DNA of 64,000 nucleotides from CAVRZJ01 sp964594125 (GCA_964594125.1 CAZQLL010000006.1:75866-139865), one strand, 5' to 3'. Positions 36,377-45,069 are shown, counted from the stretch's first letter. Numbers and translations are program-made. Notes: a model not told the origin generated them from the sequence alone.

Positions 36377-38283
36377 GCGACATTTACGAGGACCATCTCA
36401 CCCCGGTCTGCGAAGACACGAGGGAGGGCCGGCGCCCTCGCCGGCCCGGGCTCTGCCCGGCAGGACCTCCGCGTGGGCGTGGGCGCCCACGCTCCCCGGC
36501 ACCCGGGAGCGGCCCTCCGAGCGGTGACGAGGCGACGTTGCTGACGCTGCTGGAGCGCGCCGCGTCGCATTCCGACGTGGGGATCGCCGTGATCGACCGC
36601 GGCGAGCGCGAGAGCTGGCTGACGTGGGCCGACGTGCGCGATCGCGCCCGCGCCGTAGCCGGCGGCCTGCAGGCGCTCGGCATCGCGCCTGGCGAGACCG
36701 TCGCGCTGCTCTACCCCACCTCGTTCGACTTCCTGACGGCGTTCTTCGGCGTGCTGCTGGCGGGCGCGGCGCCGGCGCCGCTGTACCCGCCGGCGCGCCT
36801 CGGCCGCCTCGACGAGTACCACGCGCGCACCGCGGCGATGCTGCGCGCCGCGCGCGCCCGCCTCGCGCTCGCCGACGCGCGCGTGCGCCGGGTGATCGGG
36901 CCGACGATCCTCGCCGCCCGGCCGCCGCTCGGGTGCCGCGAGCTCGCCGACCTGCCGGCGGCGGCGCCCGCACCGGCGGCGGTGGCGGCGGCCGACCTCG
37001 GCCTGGTGCAGTTCTCCTCAGGCACCACCGTCGACCCCAAGCCGGTCGCGCTGTCGCACCGGGCGCTGGTCGGGCAGGCGCGGCTGCTCAACGCCCACTG
37101 GCCCGACCGTCCCGGCCACCGCCACAGCGGCGTGAGCTGGCTGCCGCTGTACCACGACATGGGGCTGATCGGCACGATTCTCGTCGCGCTCGAGCGGCCG
37201 GGACCGCTGGCGTTGATCCCGCCGGAGCTGTTCATCACGCGGCCGGCGATCTGGCTGCGCGCGATCTCGCGCCTCGCCGCGACGATCTCGGTGGCGCCCA
37301 ACTTCGCCTACGCGCTGTGCACGCGCAAGGTGCGCGACGAGGAGATGGAGGGCGTCGACCTGTCGTGCTGGGAGGTGGCGATCAACGGCGCCGAGACGGT
37401 GTCCCCGGCGGCGGTGCGCGCGTTCGCCGACCGGTTCGCGCGCTGGGGGTTCCGCCCGGAGGCGATGACGCCGGTGTACGGTCTCTCCGAGGCGGCGCTG
37501 GCGGTGTCGTTCTCGGACCCGTGGCGGCCGTTCGTGGCGCGCAGGTTCGCCCGCGAGGCGCTCGCGGCCGGACGCGCCGAGCCCGAAGGGCGCGACGGAT
37601 GCGAGCTCGCGAGCGTCGGCCGCCCGCTTCCGGGTTTCGCCGTGACGATCGCCGGCGAACGCGGGGAGCCGCTCCCCGAAGGCCGCGTCGGCCGCATCCT
37701 GGTGTCCGGCCCGACGCTGATGGACGGCTACCTCGGCCGGCCGGACGCCACCGCGGCGGCGTTGCGCGGCGGCGTGCTCGACACCGGCGACCTCGGGTTC
37801 GTGCTCGACGGTGAGCTGTACATCGCCGGCCGCGCCAAGGAAGTGCTGATCGTCAACGGGCAGAACTTCGCTCCCGACGAGCTCGAGCGCGCGGCCGGGG
37901 ACGTGCCCGGCGCCCGCCCGGGGTGCGCCGTCGCCGCGAGCTGGCTGCCGGACGGCGGCGCCACCGAGCGCGTCGTGCTGCTCGTCGAGATCGCCCGCGA
38001 CTGCCCGGAGGCGGACCGCGAGGCGCTGCCGGAGCGCTGCCGCGCGGCGGTCGTGGCGGCGACGGGCGTGTGCCCGGAGGACGTCGTCGCGCTGCCGCCG
38101 GACACGCTGCCGCGCACGTCGTCGGGGAAGCTGCGGCGGCGCGAGGCGCTGCGGCAGTGGCTGGCCGGCGAGCTGCGACCGCCGCGCGCGGTGACGAGGG
38201 TGCTGGTCGTCGGGGCCGTCGCCCGCTCGGCGCTGGCGTTCGCGCGGGCGCGCCTGACGCGCGGCGAGGGCGGCGATGGCTGA
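36373..38283 (+). CDS. Fatty acyl-AMP ligase (FAAL) with an in-frame repeat insertion
   Basis: 636 aa. Activates a fatty acid as acyl-AMP and loads it on the ACP. Adenylation motifs: FSSGTTVDPKPVALSH, PLYHDMGLIG, NGAETVSPAAVRAF, YGLSEAALAV, DTGDLGFVLDGELYIAGRAKE and the C-terminal RTSSGKLRR. The GTG at 36373 overlaps the ACP stop with GGAGG upstream. Residues 17-41 (EGRRPRRPG...RGRGRPRS) are encoded by one copy of the twin-hairpin repeat at 36422-36496, inserted between the first residues and the adenylation domain without breaking the frame. A TTG start after the repeat is a fallback, but coupling with the ACP gene favours the longer protein. Confidence 0.9.
   Translation: MSDIYEDHLTPVCEDTREGRRPRRPGLCPAGPPRGRGRPRSPAPGSGPPSGDEATLLTLLERAASHSDVGIAVIDRGERESWLTWADVRDRARAVAGGLQALGIAPGETVALLYPTSFDFLTAFFGVLLAGAAPAPLYPPARLGRLDEYHARTAAMLRAARARLALADARVRRVIGPTILAARPPLGCRELADLPAAAPAPAAVAAADLGLVQFSSGTTVDPKPVALSHRALVGQARLLNAHWPDRPGHRHSGVSWLPLYHDMGLIGTILVALERPGPLALIPPELFITRPAIWLRAISRLAATISVAPNFAYALCTRKVRDEEMEGVDLSCWEVAINGAETVSPAAVRAFADRFARWGFRPEAMTPVYGLSEAALAVSFSDPWRPFVARRFAREALAAGRAEPEGRDGCELASVGRPLPGFAVTIAGERGEPLPEGRVGRILVSGPTLMDGYLGRPDATAAALRGGVLDTGDLGFVLDGELYIAGRAKEVLIVNGQNFAPDELERAAGDVPGARPGCAVAASWLPDGGATERVVLLVEIARDCPEADREALPERCRAAVVAATGVCPEDVVALPPDTLPRTSSGKLRRREALRQWLAGELRPPRAVTRVLVVGAVARSALAFARARLTRGEGGDG
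36422..36496 (+). repeat. Twin-hairpin dispersed repeat, copy A (inside FAAL gene)
   Basis: 75 bp. Left hairpin GGCCGGCGCCCTCGCCGGCC (8-bp stem, CCCT loop) at 36427-36446 and right hairpin GCGTGGGCGCCCACGC, joined by a variable 25-30 bp middle, bounded by GGGAG and CTCCC. Same layout and ends as copies B (39452) and C (59381). In-frame within the acyl-AMP ligase. Confidence 0.85.
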
Positions 38284-39418
38284 GCTGGACGTCGCCGTCG
38301 TCGGCGCGGGGCCCGCCGGCCTCGCGGTGGCGATCGGCGCCCGTCTCGCCGGGCTGTCGGTGGCGGTGCTCGAGCGCGGCCGGCCGCCGGTCGACCGCGC
38401 CTGCGGCGAGGGGCTGATGCCCGACGCGCTGGCACGCCTGGAGGCGCTCGGGATCGCGGTGCCGGCCGGCGAGAGCGCCAGGTTCGCCGGCATCCGCTAC
38501 GTCGCCGGGAATGTCGCCGCCGAGGGCCGCTTCCCGCGCGGCAGCGGCCTCGGGGTGCGCCGCACCGTGCTGCACCGCGCGATGGCGGAGCGCGCCGCGG
38601 CGCTCGGCGCCGACCTGCGCTGGGGGGTCGTCACCGCAGGCCTCGCTGCCAGCGGCGTCGCCCTAGCGGACGGCGAGACGGTGGCGGCGCGGTTCGTCGT
38701 CGGCGCCGACGGCCGCCACTCGGCGGTGCGCCGCTGGGCCGGCCTCGAGGGGTCGCCGCCGCGACGCGACCGCCACGCGGTGCGCCGCCACTTCGTCGTC
38801 GAGCCGTGGACCGACCTCGTCGAGGTTCACTGGGGCGACGGCGCCGAGGCCTACGTCACACCGGTGGGGCCGCACCAGGTCGGCGTCGCCATGCTGTGGA
38901 ACGGCGGCGCCTCGTCGTTCGACCGGCTGCTGGCGCGCTTCCCCGCGCTCGCCGCCCGCCTCGCCGGCGCACCGGCCGCCTCGCGCGACCGCGGGGCGTC
39001 GCTGCTCGGCGCGCAGCCGCGCGCCACCGCCGGAGATCGCGTCGCCCTCGTCGGCGACAGCGCGGGAAGCGTCGACCCGATCACCGGCGAGGGGATCGCG
39101 CTCGCGCTGGCGCAGGCCGGGCTGCTGGTTCCGGCGCTCGCCGTCGGCGACCTCTGCGCGTACGCGCGCGCCTGCCCGCGCCTGGCAGCCCGTCCCCGCC
39201 GCATGGCGTCGCTCCTCCTGCTGCTCGAGCGCAGCGCCGCGCTGCGCCGCCGCGTCGTCACCGCGCTGGCCGCCAACCCTGCCCTGTTCAGCCGCCTGCT
39301 CGCCGTGCACACCGGCGAGGCCCCCGGGCGGGGAGCGGCGCTCGCCGCGTTCGTCCGCCTCGTTGCGCTTGCCGCGGTCTCCCGCCCCCTGCCGGGCTTC
39401 GGAGCATCTTCCCGATGA
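38276..39418 (+). CDS. FAD-dependent oxidoreductase (UbiH/geranylgeranyl-reductase group)
   Basis: 380 aa, start overlapping the FAAL gene by 8 bp. FAD-binding VAVVGAGPAGLAVAIGARLAG at the N-terminus, FVVGADGRHSAVRR in the middle, and VALVGDSAGSVDPITGEGIALALAQAG, the second FAD motif. Such enzymes accompany type III PKS genes and hydroxylate resorcinols or oxidise them to quinones; that role is inferred from the operon. A reductase acting on the acyl chain is the alternative. Confidence 0.87.
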   Translation: MAELDVAVVGAGPAGLAVAIGARLAGLSVAVLERGRPPVDRACGEGLMPDALARLEALGIAVPAGESARFAGIRYVAGNVAAEGRFPRGSGLGVRRTVLHRAMAERAAALGADLRWGVVTAGLAASGVALADGETVAARFVVGADGRHSAVRRWAGLEGSPPRRDRHAVRRHFVVEPWTDLVEVHWGDGAEAYVTPVGPHQVGVAMLWNGGASSFDRLLARFPALAARLAGAPAASRDRGASLLGAQPRATAGDRVALVGDSAGSVDPITGEGIALALAQAGLLVPALAVGDLCAYARACPRLAARPRRMASLLLLLERSAALRRRVVTALAANPALFSRLLAVHTGEAPGRGAALAAFVRLVALAAVSRPLPGFGASSR

Positions 39419-39451
39419 GCGGCACGATGCGTCATATTCGCGCAACCGGAT

Positions 39452-39525
39452 GGAGGGCCGGCGCCCCCGCCGGCCCCAGCGCCGCAAGGCGCCTCCGCCG
39501 CGCGGGCGAGGACGCCCGTGCTCCC
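39452..39525 (+). repeat. Twin-hairpin dispersed repeat, copy B
   Basis: 74 bp between the FAD enzyme and the MMPL gene. Left hairpin differs from copy A at one loop base (CCCC for CCCT); right half reads GCGGGCGAGGACGCCCGTGC. Ends in CTCCC like the others. Confidence 0.85.
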
Positions 39526-39575
39526 GAGTGGAAACCTCGATGCGCCCGCACTTCGGTGCGGCCGGGGAGCTTCTC

Positions 39576-41786
39576 GTGCCGGTGAAAACGAGCTCCGAGC
39601 GTGTGCGGCGCACGATCGCGGTCGCGCTGCTGGCGCTGGCGCCGGCCGCCGGCTGGCTGGCGTCCACGGTGACGATCGACCACCGCCTGGAGCGCTGGGT
39701 CGCGCGCGGCGGGGCGGAGGAGGAGCGCTACCGGGAGTTCCGCTCGGCGTTCGGCAGCGACGAGTTCGTGGTCGTCGCGCTTTCCGCGCGCGACACCTTC
39801 GCGCCCGCGACGCTCGCCGCGATGACCGCAGCGCTCGAGCGCCTCGAGGCGACGCCCGGGGTCGTGCGGGTGCAGGGCGTGCCGGCGGTGTACCGCGACC
39901 TGTTCGGCGGCGAGGACGCCGCCGAGCTGGCGCGCGAGATGACGTCGACGCCGTTCTACTCGGGACTGCTGCTGTCGCGCGATGCGACGGTGTCGGCGCT
40001 GCTCGTCGAGGTCGCGCCGCTGCCCGATCCCGGCGCCCGCCGCGAGCTGGTGCGCGCGGTGCGCGCCGCGACCGCGCCGCTCGCCGCCGACGGGTTCCGC
40101 GTCGCCCTGGTGGGTTCGCCGGTGCTGATCGTCGCGCTGGACGAGATGTCGGCGCGCGAGGCGGCGGTGACGCTGCCGCTGGCGGTGCTCGGGTCGCTCG
40201 CGGTGCTCGCCATCGTCCTGCGCTCGCCGCGCGCGATGGCCGCGGCGGCGCTGCCGTCGGCGCTGGCCGTGGTGCTGACGCTCGGCGGCATCGCCCTCGC
40301 CGGCGGCTCGCTCAACATGCTCACGGCGGCGGCGCCGTCGCTGCTGTGGGTGCTCGGCCTCTCGTACTCGGTGCACATCGCCAACCGCTACCGCCAGCTC
40401 CGCCGCGAGCACCCGGCCGGCGAGGCGGTGGCGCTCGCCGCGGCGCAAACGGCGCGCGGGGTCACGTTCTCCGCGGTGACCACCGCGCTCGGGTTCCTGT
40501 CGCTGCTGGTGGCGGCGATGCCCCCCGTGCGCGAGCTCGGTGCGGTCGGCGCCGCCGGCATCGCAGTCGCGTGGCTCACCAGCCTCACCGTGGCGCCGCT
40601 CATGCTCCGGCTGCTGCGCGTCGGCGCCGCCGCGCCGGTGCGCGCGGCCGCGCACCGGCGCATGGCGCCCTTGCTCGCGGGACGCGCGCCGCTGGTCGTG
40701 ATCGCGGTGTCGGCCGCGCTGCTTGCGCTCGCGGCGCTGAGCATCCCGCGCATCCGCCTCGAGTCGAACCCGCTCTCGTTCCTCTCCCGTTCGCACCCGG
40801 TGGTGCGGGACTACCGCTTCGTCGGCGAGCGCGTTGCGGGCTTCTACACCGCCGAGGTCGTGGTGCGGCTGCCGGGCCAGTGGACCGACCCGGCCGCGTG
40901 GCCGGTGATCGACGCCCTGGCGACGCGCCTCGCGTCGTCTCCGGTCGTCGCGCGCGTGGTTTCGCCGCTCGACCTGCTGCGCAAGCTCAACCAGTGGGAC
41001 GCGGGAGTCGACCCGGAGGCGTACCGCCTGCCCGCATCGCGCGAGCAGGCGGAGTGGCTGGCGGCGCAGCTCGACGCGAAAGGCCGCACGGTGCTGGCGT
41101 CGCTGGTCGCCGCGTCGGGTCGCGAGGTGCGGCTCTCGGCGCTCGTCAACGAGATGGACGAGCGCCGCTTCCTCACGCTGGTCGACGACGCGCGCGGCGC
41201 CGTCGACGGGCTGCCGGCCGGCTGGAGCGGCTTCGTCACAGGCCAGGTGCTGCGCCTGGCGCGGGCGCAGCAGGACCTCGTCGCCACCCAGCTCTCGTCG
41301 GTCGGCGTGGCGCTGGTGGTGATCTTCGCCGCGGTGTGGACAGGCCTGCGTTCGTGGCGTCTGACGCTGGTCGCGGTGCCGCCGAACCTGGTGCCGATGG
41401 CGGTGACGTTCGCGGCCATGGCGTGGCTGGCGATCCCGCTCGACGCGGCGACGGTGATGGTCGCCAGCGTCGCGCTCGGCATCGCGGTCGACAACACCAT
41501 CCACTATCTCGTGTGGTACTCCCGCTTCCGCCGCGGCGGCCACGACGCTGCGGCGGCCACGCACGCCGCCCTCGCGGTGGTGGCGCCGGCGATCACGGCG
41601 GCGACGGCGGCATCGTGCACCGGCTTCCTGGCGCTGACGATCTCCTCGTTCCTGCCGATTCGCTACTTCGGCGAGCTGTCGACGATCATGATGGCGACCG
41701 CGCTCGCCTGCCACCTGCTGCTCACCACCGCCATCCTGCTCGTCGCCCGCCCGCACGTGGCGGCAGCAAGGGTGGAGAGACCATGA
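39576..41786 (+). CDS. MMPL/RND-superfamily lipid exporter
   Basis: 736 aa from the GTG at 39576, chosen because GGGGAG stands 6 nt upstream; the ATG at 39540 would add 12 residues. Two repeats of one helix, periplasmic domain and five helices. Signature stretches include LLWVLGLSYSVHIANRYRQL and SVALGIAVDNTIHYLVWYSRF, both with the acidic/polar residues seen in proton-driven RND transporters. As the second to last gene of the type III PKS operon it probably exports the finished lipid, as MmpL proteins do in mycobacteria. Confidence 0.9.
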   Translation: MPVKTSSERVRRTIAVALLALAPAAGWLASTVTIDHRLERWVARGGAEEERYREFRSAFGSDEFVVVALSARDTFAPATLAAMTAALERLEATPGVVRVQGVPAVYRDLFGGEDAAELAREMTSTPFYSGLLLSRDATVSALLVEVAPLPDPGARRELVRAVRAATAPLAADGFRVALVGSPVLIVALDEMSAREAAVTLPLAVLGSLAVLAIVLRSPRAMAAAALPSALAVVLTLGGIALAGGSLNMLTAAAPSLLWVLGLSYSVHIANRYRQLRREHPAGEAVALAAAQTARGVTFSAVTTALGFLSLLVAAMPPVRELGAVGAAGIAVAWLTSLTVAPLMLRLLRVGAAAPVRAAAHRRMAPLLAGRAPLVVIAVSAALLALAALSIPRIRLESNPLSFLSRSHPVVRDYRFVGERVAGFYTAEVVVRLPGQWTDPAAWPVIDALATRLASSPVVARVVSPLDLLRKLNQWDAGVDPEAYRLPASREQAEWLAAQLDAKGRTVLASLVAASGREVRLSALVNEMDERRFLTLVDDARGAVDGLPAGWSGFVTGQVLRLARAQQDLVATQLSSVGVALVVIFAAVWTGLRSWRLTLVAVPPNLVPMAVTFAAMAWLAIPLDAATVMVASVALGIAVDNTIHYLVWYSRFRRGGHDAAAATHAALAVVAPAITAATAASCTGFLALTISSFLPIRYFGELSTIMMATALACHLLLTTAILLVARPHVAAARVERP

Positions 41787-42634
41787 GGGCGCTCGGACGA
41801 CCACTCGGTGCGGCCGGGGCGCGCCGGCCGCCCGCGCTCCGGATGTCGGCAGGAGCTGTCGTCGCGACCTGGGGTACACCGCTCCGCGGCGTACCCCTGC
41901 TCGGGATGACACTGCTTGCGATCGTGGCCGCGATCCCGGCGCTGGGACTGGCCGCTGGTGAGGTCCGCGCCGAGGTGGAGCGCGCGGTCGCTCGAGCCGA
42001 GCGGACGTGGGACGTCGCCGCCGCAGTCGAGGCGCTCTCCCGCGCCCGTGCCCTGCACCGCGCCGCGCCGTCCCCCGCCTCGGCGCTGCTGCAGGTGCGC
42101 GCCGGGCTGCTCGCGGCGGAGCTGCTGCGGGTCGACTTCGAGCAGGCGGCGGGCGCGGCCGGCGGCGACCGCGAGATCCTCGGCCGCCGCATCGACGCGC
42201 TCGCCGAGGAGGCGCTGGCACTGCTGCCGTCGCTGCCGGCGAGCTCCGAGCGCTGGCGGATCGAGGCCGACCTCGTCGCGACGCTGATCCGCTCCGACTT
42301 CCGCGCGAAGAAGCACGAAGCGCGCCTGCGCGCCGCGATCGCGGAGGCGCGCCGCCTCGACCCGGGCAACGCGCGCGCCCTGGTCTCGGAGGCGAAGCCG
42401 CTGCTGTTCGCGCCGGAGGGACGCGGCCGCGACCTGCGCGCCGGCATCGCGCTGCTCGACCGCGCGTTGGCGATCGACCCTCGCCTGGAGGCGGCGCTGC
42501 TGCTGCGTGCGTTCGCCCGCGACTCCTTAGGCGAGCGCGCCGCCGCCGAGGCCGACTGGCGCGCCGCCCTCGCGCTCAACCCCGAGTGCCGCCCTGCGCA
42601 CGTCGCGCTCTCCGGGGACACGCCAGCGCGCTGA
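41783..42634 (+). CDS. Exported TPR-like helical protein
   Basis: 283 aa, ATG overlapping the MMPL stop (ATGA). A hydrophobic segment (LLGMTLLAIVAAIPALGLAA) near residue 45 follows a long basic N-terminus; an internal start nearer to it is possible. The rest is alpha-helical with TPR-like pairs (AIAEARRLDPGNARALVSEAKPLL; GIALLDRALAIDPRLEAALLLRAF). Probably a periplasmic scaffold for the exporter. No enzyme motif seen. Confidence 0.8.
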   Translation: MRALGRPLGAAGARRPPALRMSAGAVVATWGTPLRGVPLLGMTLLAIVAAIPALGLAAGEVRAEVERAVARAERTWDVAAAVEALSRARALHRAAPSPASALLQVRAGLLAAELLRVDFEQAAGAAGGDREILGRRIDALAEEALALLPSLPASSERWRIEADLVATLIRSDFRAKKHEARLRAAIAEARRLDPGNARALVSEAKPLLFAPEGRGRDLRAGIALLDRALAIDPRLEAALLLRAFARDSLGERAAAEADWRAALALNPECRPAHVALSGDTPAR

Positions 42635-42937
42635 CCGGCGCGCCGAGCTCGGCGCCGCTCTTGGCCGCATCCTCTCGCTCATCGACATCCGGCCCGCGCG
42701 CAGCCACCGCGGCATGACGATCGCGGTCCCGCAGGTGCGCGAGCGGATCCCCGAACTGGCGTATCTCCTGATCGGCGAGGGGGAGCCGCCGCCATGACCC
42801 AGCACGCCTCCCTCACGGCGGATCGCCGGGCGACTCTCGACCTCGATCAGCAGATCCTGATGCTTGCAAACGAGATCAAGCGGGCGTCAGCACTCCTGGC
42901 GCCCGGCGGTCGCAACTCCCGCGGGAGAACCGCCGGG
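42635..42937. other. Intergenic region with possible gene remnant
   Basis: The frame 42630-42797 reads (R)RAELGAALGRILSLID, IRPARSHRGMTIAVPQ and VRERIPELAYLLIGEGEPPP to a stop at 42795-42797, without a usable start; it overlaps by ATGA a frame starting MTQHASLTADRR at 42794, which soon runs antisense into the RsbW-like gene. These look like coherent protein but are too short to assign; probably relics. Confidence 0.35.
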
Positions 42938-42938
42938 C
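42901..42938 (-). terminator. Compound hairpin at the end of the RsbW-like gene
   Basis: A 10-bp perfect outer stem (GCCCGGCGGT / ACCGCCGGGC) encloses an inner CTCCCGCGGGAG palindrome. It begins at the last base of the gene's stop codon. No U-tract follows. Confidence 0.55.
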
Positions 42939-43381
42939 TACCGCTTGCGGAGGCGGATCTCGGTGCCGCCGCGCTCGTAGCGGACGTCGTCCATCAGACG
43001 GTTGATCAGGTAGATCCCGCGCCCGCCGGTGGCGAAGAGCTGCTGCCCCTCGACCGGGCTGGGCACCTGCGACGGGTCGAAGCCGGGCCCCGGGTCGCGG
43101 ATGACGATCAGCAGGCCGCGGTCGGGGTCGCAGCCGACGCACACCTGCACGTGCTTGTCCGGGTCCCCGCCGCACCCGTGCTCGACCGCGTTGGCGAGCG
43201 CCTCGGTGAGCGCGAGCTCGATCTCGAACTCCTTCCCCGCGGCACACCCCATCTCGCGCACGACGCCCATGATCTTCTCGACGGCCGGCACCACCGCCTT
43301 CACGTCGCCCGGGACGGTGACATCGAGGCGCGCCGCCAGCGTCGCCTCGTCGAACTCGCAGATCGGTCGTTTTGCGGCCAT
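42938..43381 (-). CDS. RsbW/SpoIIAB-like anti-sigma serine kinase (HATPase_c)
   Basis: 147 aa from the ATG at 43381. GHKL ATPase fold with the N-box ALTEALANAVEHGCGG, G1-box IRDPGPGFDPSQVPSP and G2-box GGRGIYLINRLMDDVRYERGGTEIRL. Such kinases bind a sigma factor or phosphorylate a STAS antagonist in partner-switching. No STAS protein, PP2C phosphatase or sigma factor gene lies nearby, so its partners are encoded elsewhere. The C-terminus is complete. Confidence 0.9.
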   Translation of the reverse strand: MAAKRPICEFDEATLAARLDVTVPGDVKAVVPAVEKIMGVVREMGCAAGKEFEIELALTEALANAVEHGCGGDPDKHVQVCVGCDPDRGLLIVIRDPGPGFDPSQVPSPVEGQQLFATGGRGIYLINRLMDDVRYERGGTEIRLRKR

Positions 43382-43612
43382 CGGTCCACTCTTAGGATAG
43401 CAGCGTCGGGGCCGCCGCCCCGATCCCACCGAAGCCCGGCCCTCTTGGCGGCGTGGAACGGCACATCGACGAAGATCGTGCATGTGAAGCCGGTCATAGG
43501 TCCCGGAAAGCGCCAGCGGCGCCGACCCCGCGCCTGCCCCGCATTCCACCACGGTCGCCGCGAAACCCGCGCTTCCCGCCGGCGGAATACAGCTCGAGCA
43601 GCGGGAGGCAGC

Positions 43613-43930
43613 ATGGAGAAGAGGGTGATCGCTGCAGTGCTCGATCGCTCGGTGGCGGGCGACCCCTGGCACGGGCCGTTGTTGGCCGCCGTGCTCGCCG
43701 ACGTGACCGCGGACGAGGCGGCGCGCCGCCCGATCGCGGGCGCGCACTCGATCCTCGAGATCGTGCTGCACGTCGCCGCCTGGACCGAGGAGGTGGGCGC
43801 CCGCCTCGCCGGCGCGCCGCCGGGCGACCCTGCCGAGGGCGACTGGCCCCTCCCCTGCCCATGGGACCAGGCGCACGGACGCCTCGCCGCCGCCCACGCC
43901 GGCATGGATCCTCTTCCTCAAGGTCTATGA
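43613..43930 (+). pseudogene. Truncated DinB-family gene
   Basis: 105 codons from an ATG with GGGAGG 5 nt upstream. The first half of a DinB-like four-helix protein is recognisable: VLDRSVAGDPWHGPLLAAVLADVTADEAARRP, HSILEIVLHVAAWTEEVGARL (first metal-ligand His in IVLHVAAW). Normal members have about 150-170 residues; here the match ends near residue 97 and the frame runs into a foreign sequence, so helix 4 and the last metal ligands are missing. Confidence 0.65.
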
Positions 43931-44021
43931 GGAGGGCGAGCTCGAGCTTGGCTTCGGCGCGTCCTACCTGGAGTACCGCGCCGCGACGCCGTTCCTCCGG
44001 CCGCGCCGCCAACGGCGATAG
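43905..44021 (+). pseudogene. C-terminal remnant of an ICMT/phospholipid-methyltransferase-like gene
   Basis: 39 codons in the frame shifted against the DinB fragment: WILFLKVYEEGELELGFG and ASYLEYRAATPFLRPRRQ to a TAG at 44019. This is the usual C-terminal tail of membrane methyltransferases (YEE-x-x-L-x-x-x-FG-x-x-Y-x-x-Y). It starts exactly where DinB similarity ends, indicating a deletion that joined two genes. Confidence 0.6.
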
Positions 44022-44165
44022 GAACGCGGCGCCGCGGCGCCGGGTGTCGCGGAGCGCCCGCCGGCGCACTCGCCTTCAGAGCACGCGGCCCGCTGGCGCC
44101 CTTCTGCTTGATCGCCGTCCGGCCCCTCGGCTCAGGGCGGTACACTGCGCGGGGAACGACCTGCG

Positions 44166-44588
44166 ATGGCCGCGAGAACGACGTGGACCCTGCTCACCGC
44201 CACCGGCGTCGTGGCGATGGTTGCGTGCGTGGGTGTCGCCGCGGCGCTGTCCCTCGTCGCGGTCCGCGACGGCGCCGTGCGCCGCGCCGTGCACGACGCC
44301 CGGGAGCGCTTCCCCGGCGACGACGTGGAAGCGCTCATCGCGCAGGCGACGGCGGCGGAGGCTCCCCTCGACGAGCGCAACCGCGCCGTGTGGGTCCTCG
44401 GCGAGCTGCGCGACCGCCGCGCGCTGCCGGCGCTGCGGGCGCTGTACGTGCAGCAGGCGTGCGACCACGAGCGCCTGGTGTGCCAGCGCGAGGTTCGCAA
44501 GGCGATCGCCAAGATCGAGGGCGAGCTGTCGCCGCTGCGCACGCTGCGCCGGATCGTCGAGCGCGCGCGGCCGGCGCCGGGTGGTTGA
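44166..44588 (+). CDS. Membrane-anchored HEAT-repeat small protein
   Basis: 140 aa. One N-terminal membrane helix (LLTATGVVAMVACVGVAAALSLVAV), then helical hairpins of HEAT/PBS-lyase-like type (RNRAVWVLGELRDRRALPALRALYV; REVRKAIAKIEGEL). Probably faces the periplasm as a binding scaffold. No enzyme motif. The stop overlaps the ATG of the following HD pseudogene by one base. Confidence 0.75.
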   Translation: MAARTTWTLLTATGVVAMVACVGVAAALSLVAVRDGAVRRAVHDARERFPGDDVEALIAQATAAEAPLDERNRAVWVLGELRDRRALPALRALYVQQACDHERLVCQREVRKAIAKIEGELSPLRTLRRIVERARPAPGG

Positions 44589-45069
44589 TGCGGCCGATGG
44601 GGGGCGAGACCTTGCAGATGCGAGTGGGTATTCCCGTCGTCGACGAGCTGCTGACACCGTTCACGGCAGTGCCAGCCCGCGACCCGACCGGCTACCGCAA
44701 CCACGTCGCCGCGTGAGGAGTTTCGCGTACGCGCCCGCACCCGCGGCCGGGGGCGACGGCAGCGTGCTCGGGATCGCGGCGGCTTTCCACGACCTCGGCA
44801 TCTGGACGGACCGCACGTTCGACTCTCTCGGCCCGTCGCGTCGCCTCGCGCGGGCGTGCCTCGCGGCCGGCGGACGGAGCGCGCTGGCGCCCGCGGTCGA
44901 GGCGATCATCGAGCAGCATCACAAGCCGCGCCCGTACCGCGGCCCGTTCGCCGAGCCGGTCGAATCGTTCCAGCGCACCGACCTGTTCGAGGTGTCGCCG
45001 GGGACGCTGGTCGTCGACCCGGTCCACTTCTGCCGGGCGCGCGGGGGTCCGGCGGAGCGCCGCGAGTGA
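44588..45069 (+). pseudogene. HD-domain phosphohydrolase gene broken by a frameshift
   Basis: The first part reads MRVGIPVVDELLTPF...DPTGYRNHVAA and stops at 44714-44716. The continuation is in the frame one base back: RSFAYAPAPAAGGDG, IAAAFHDLGIWTDRTFDSLGPS, AIIEQHHKPRPYRGPF, to TGA at 45067-45069. Together they give a single-domain HD protein whose metal motif HD (AAFHDLG) is intact. One base change in length near 44700-44714 would restore the gene; no slippery heptamer or downstream stem typical of programmed shifting was seen. A sequencing error cannot be excluded. Confidence 0.7.

Noticed and set aside
42794..43930. A 378-codon plus-strand frame across the RsbW-like gene
   Set aside because: Its middle is antisense to the conserved kinase boxes; only the DinB-like end has its own start and ribosome-binding site.
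44588..44716. Programmed ribosomal frameshift in the HD gene
   Set aside because: No slippery heptamer or strong downstream structure at the shift; mutation or sequencing error is simpler.
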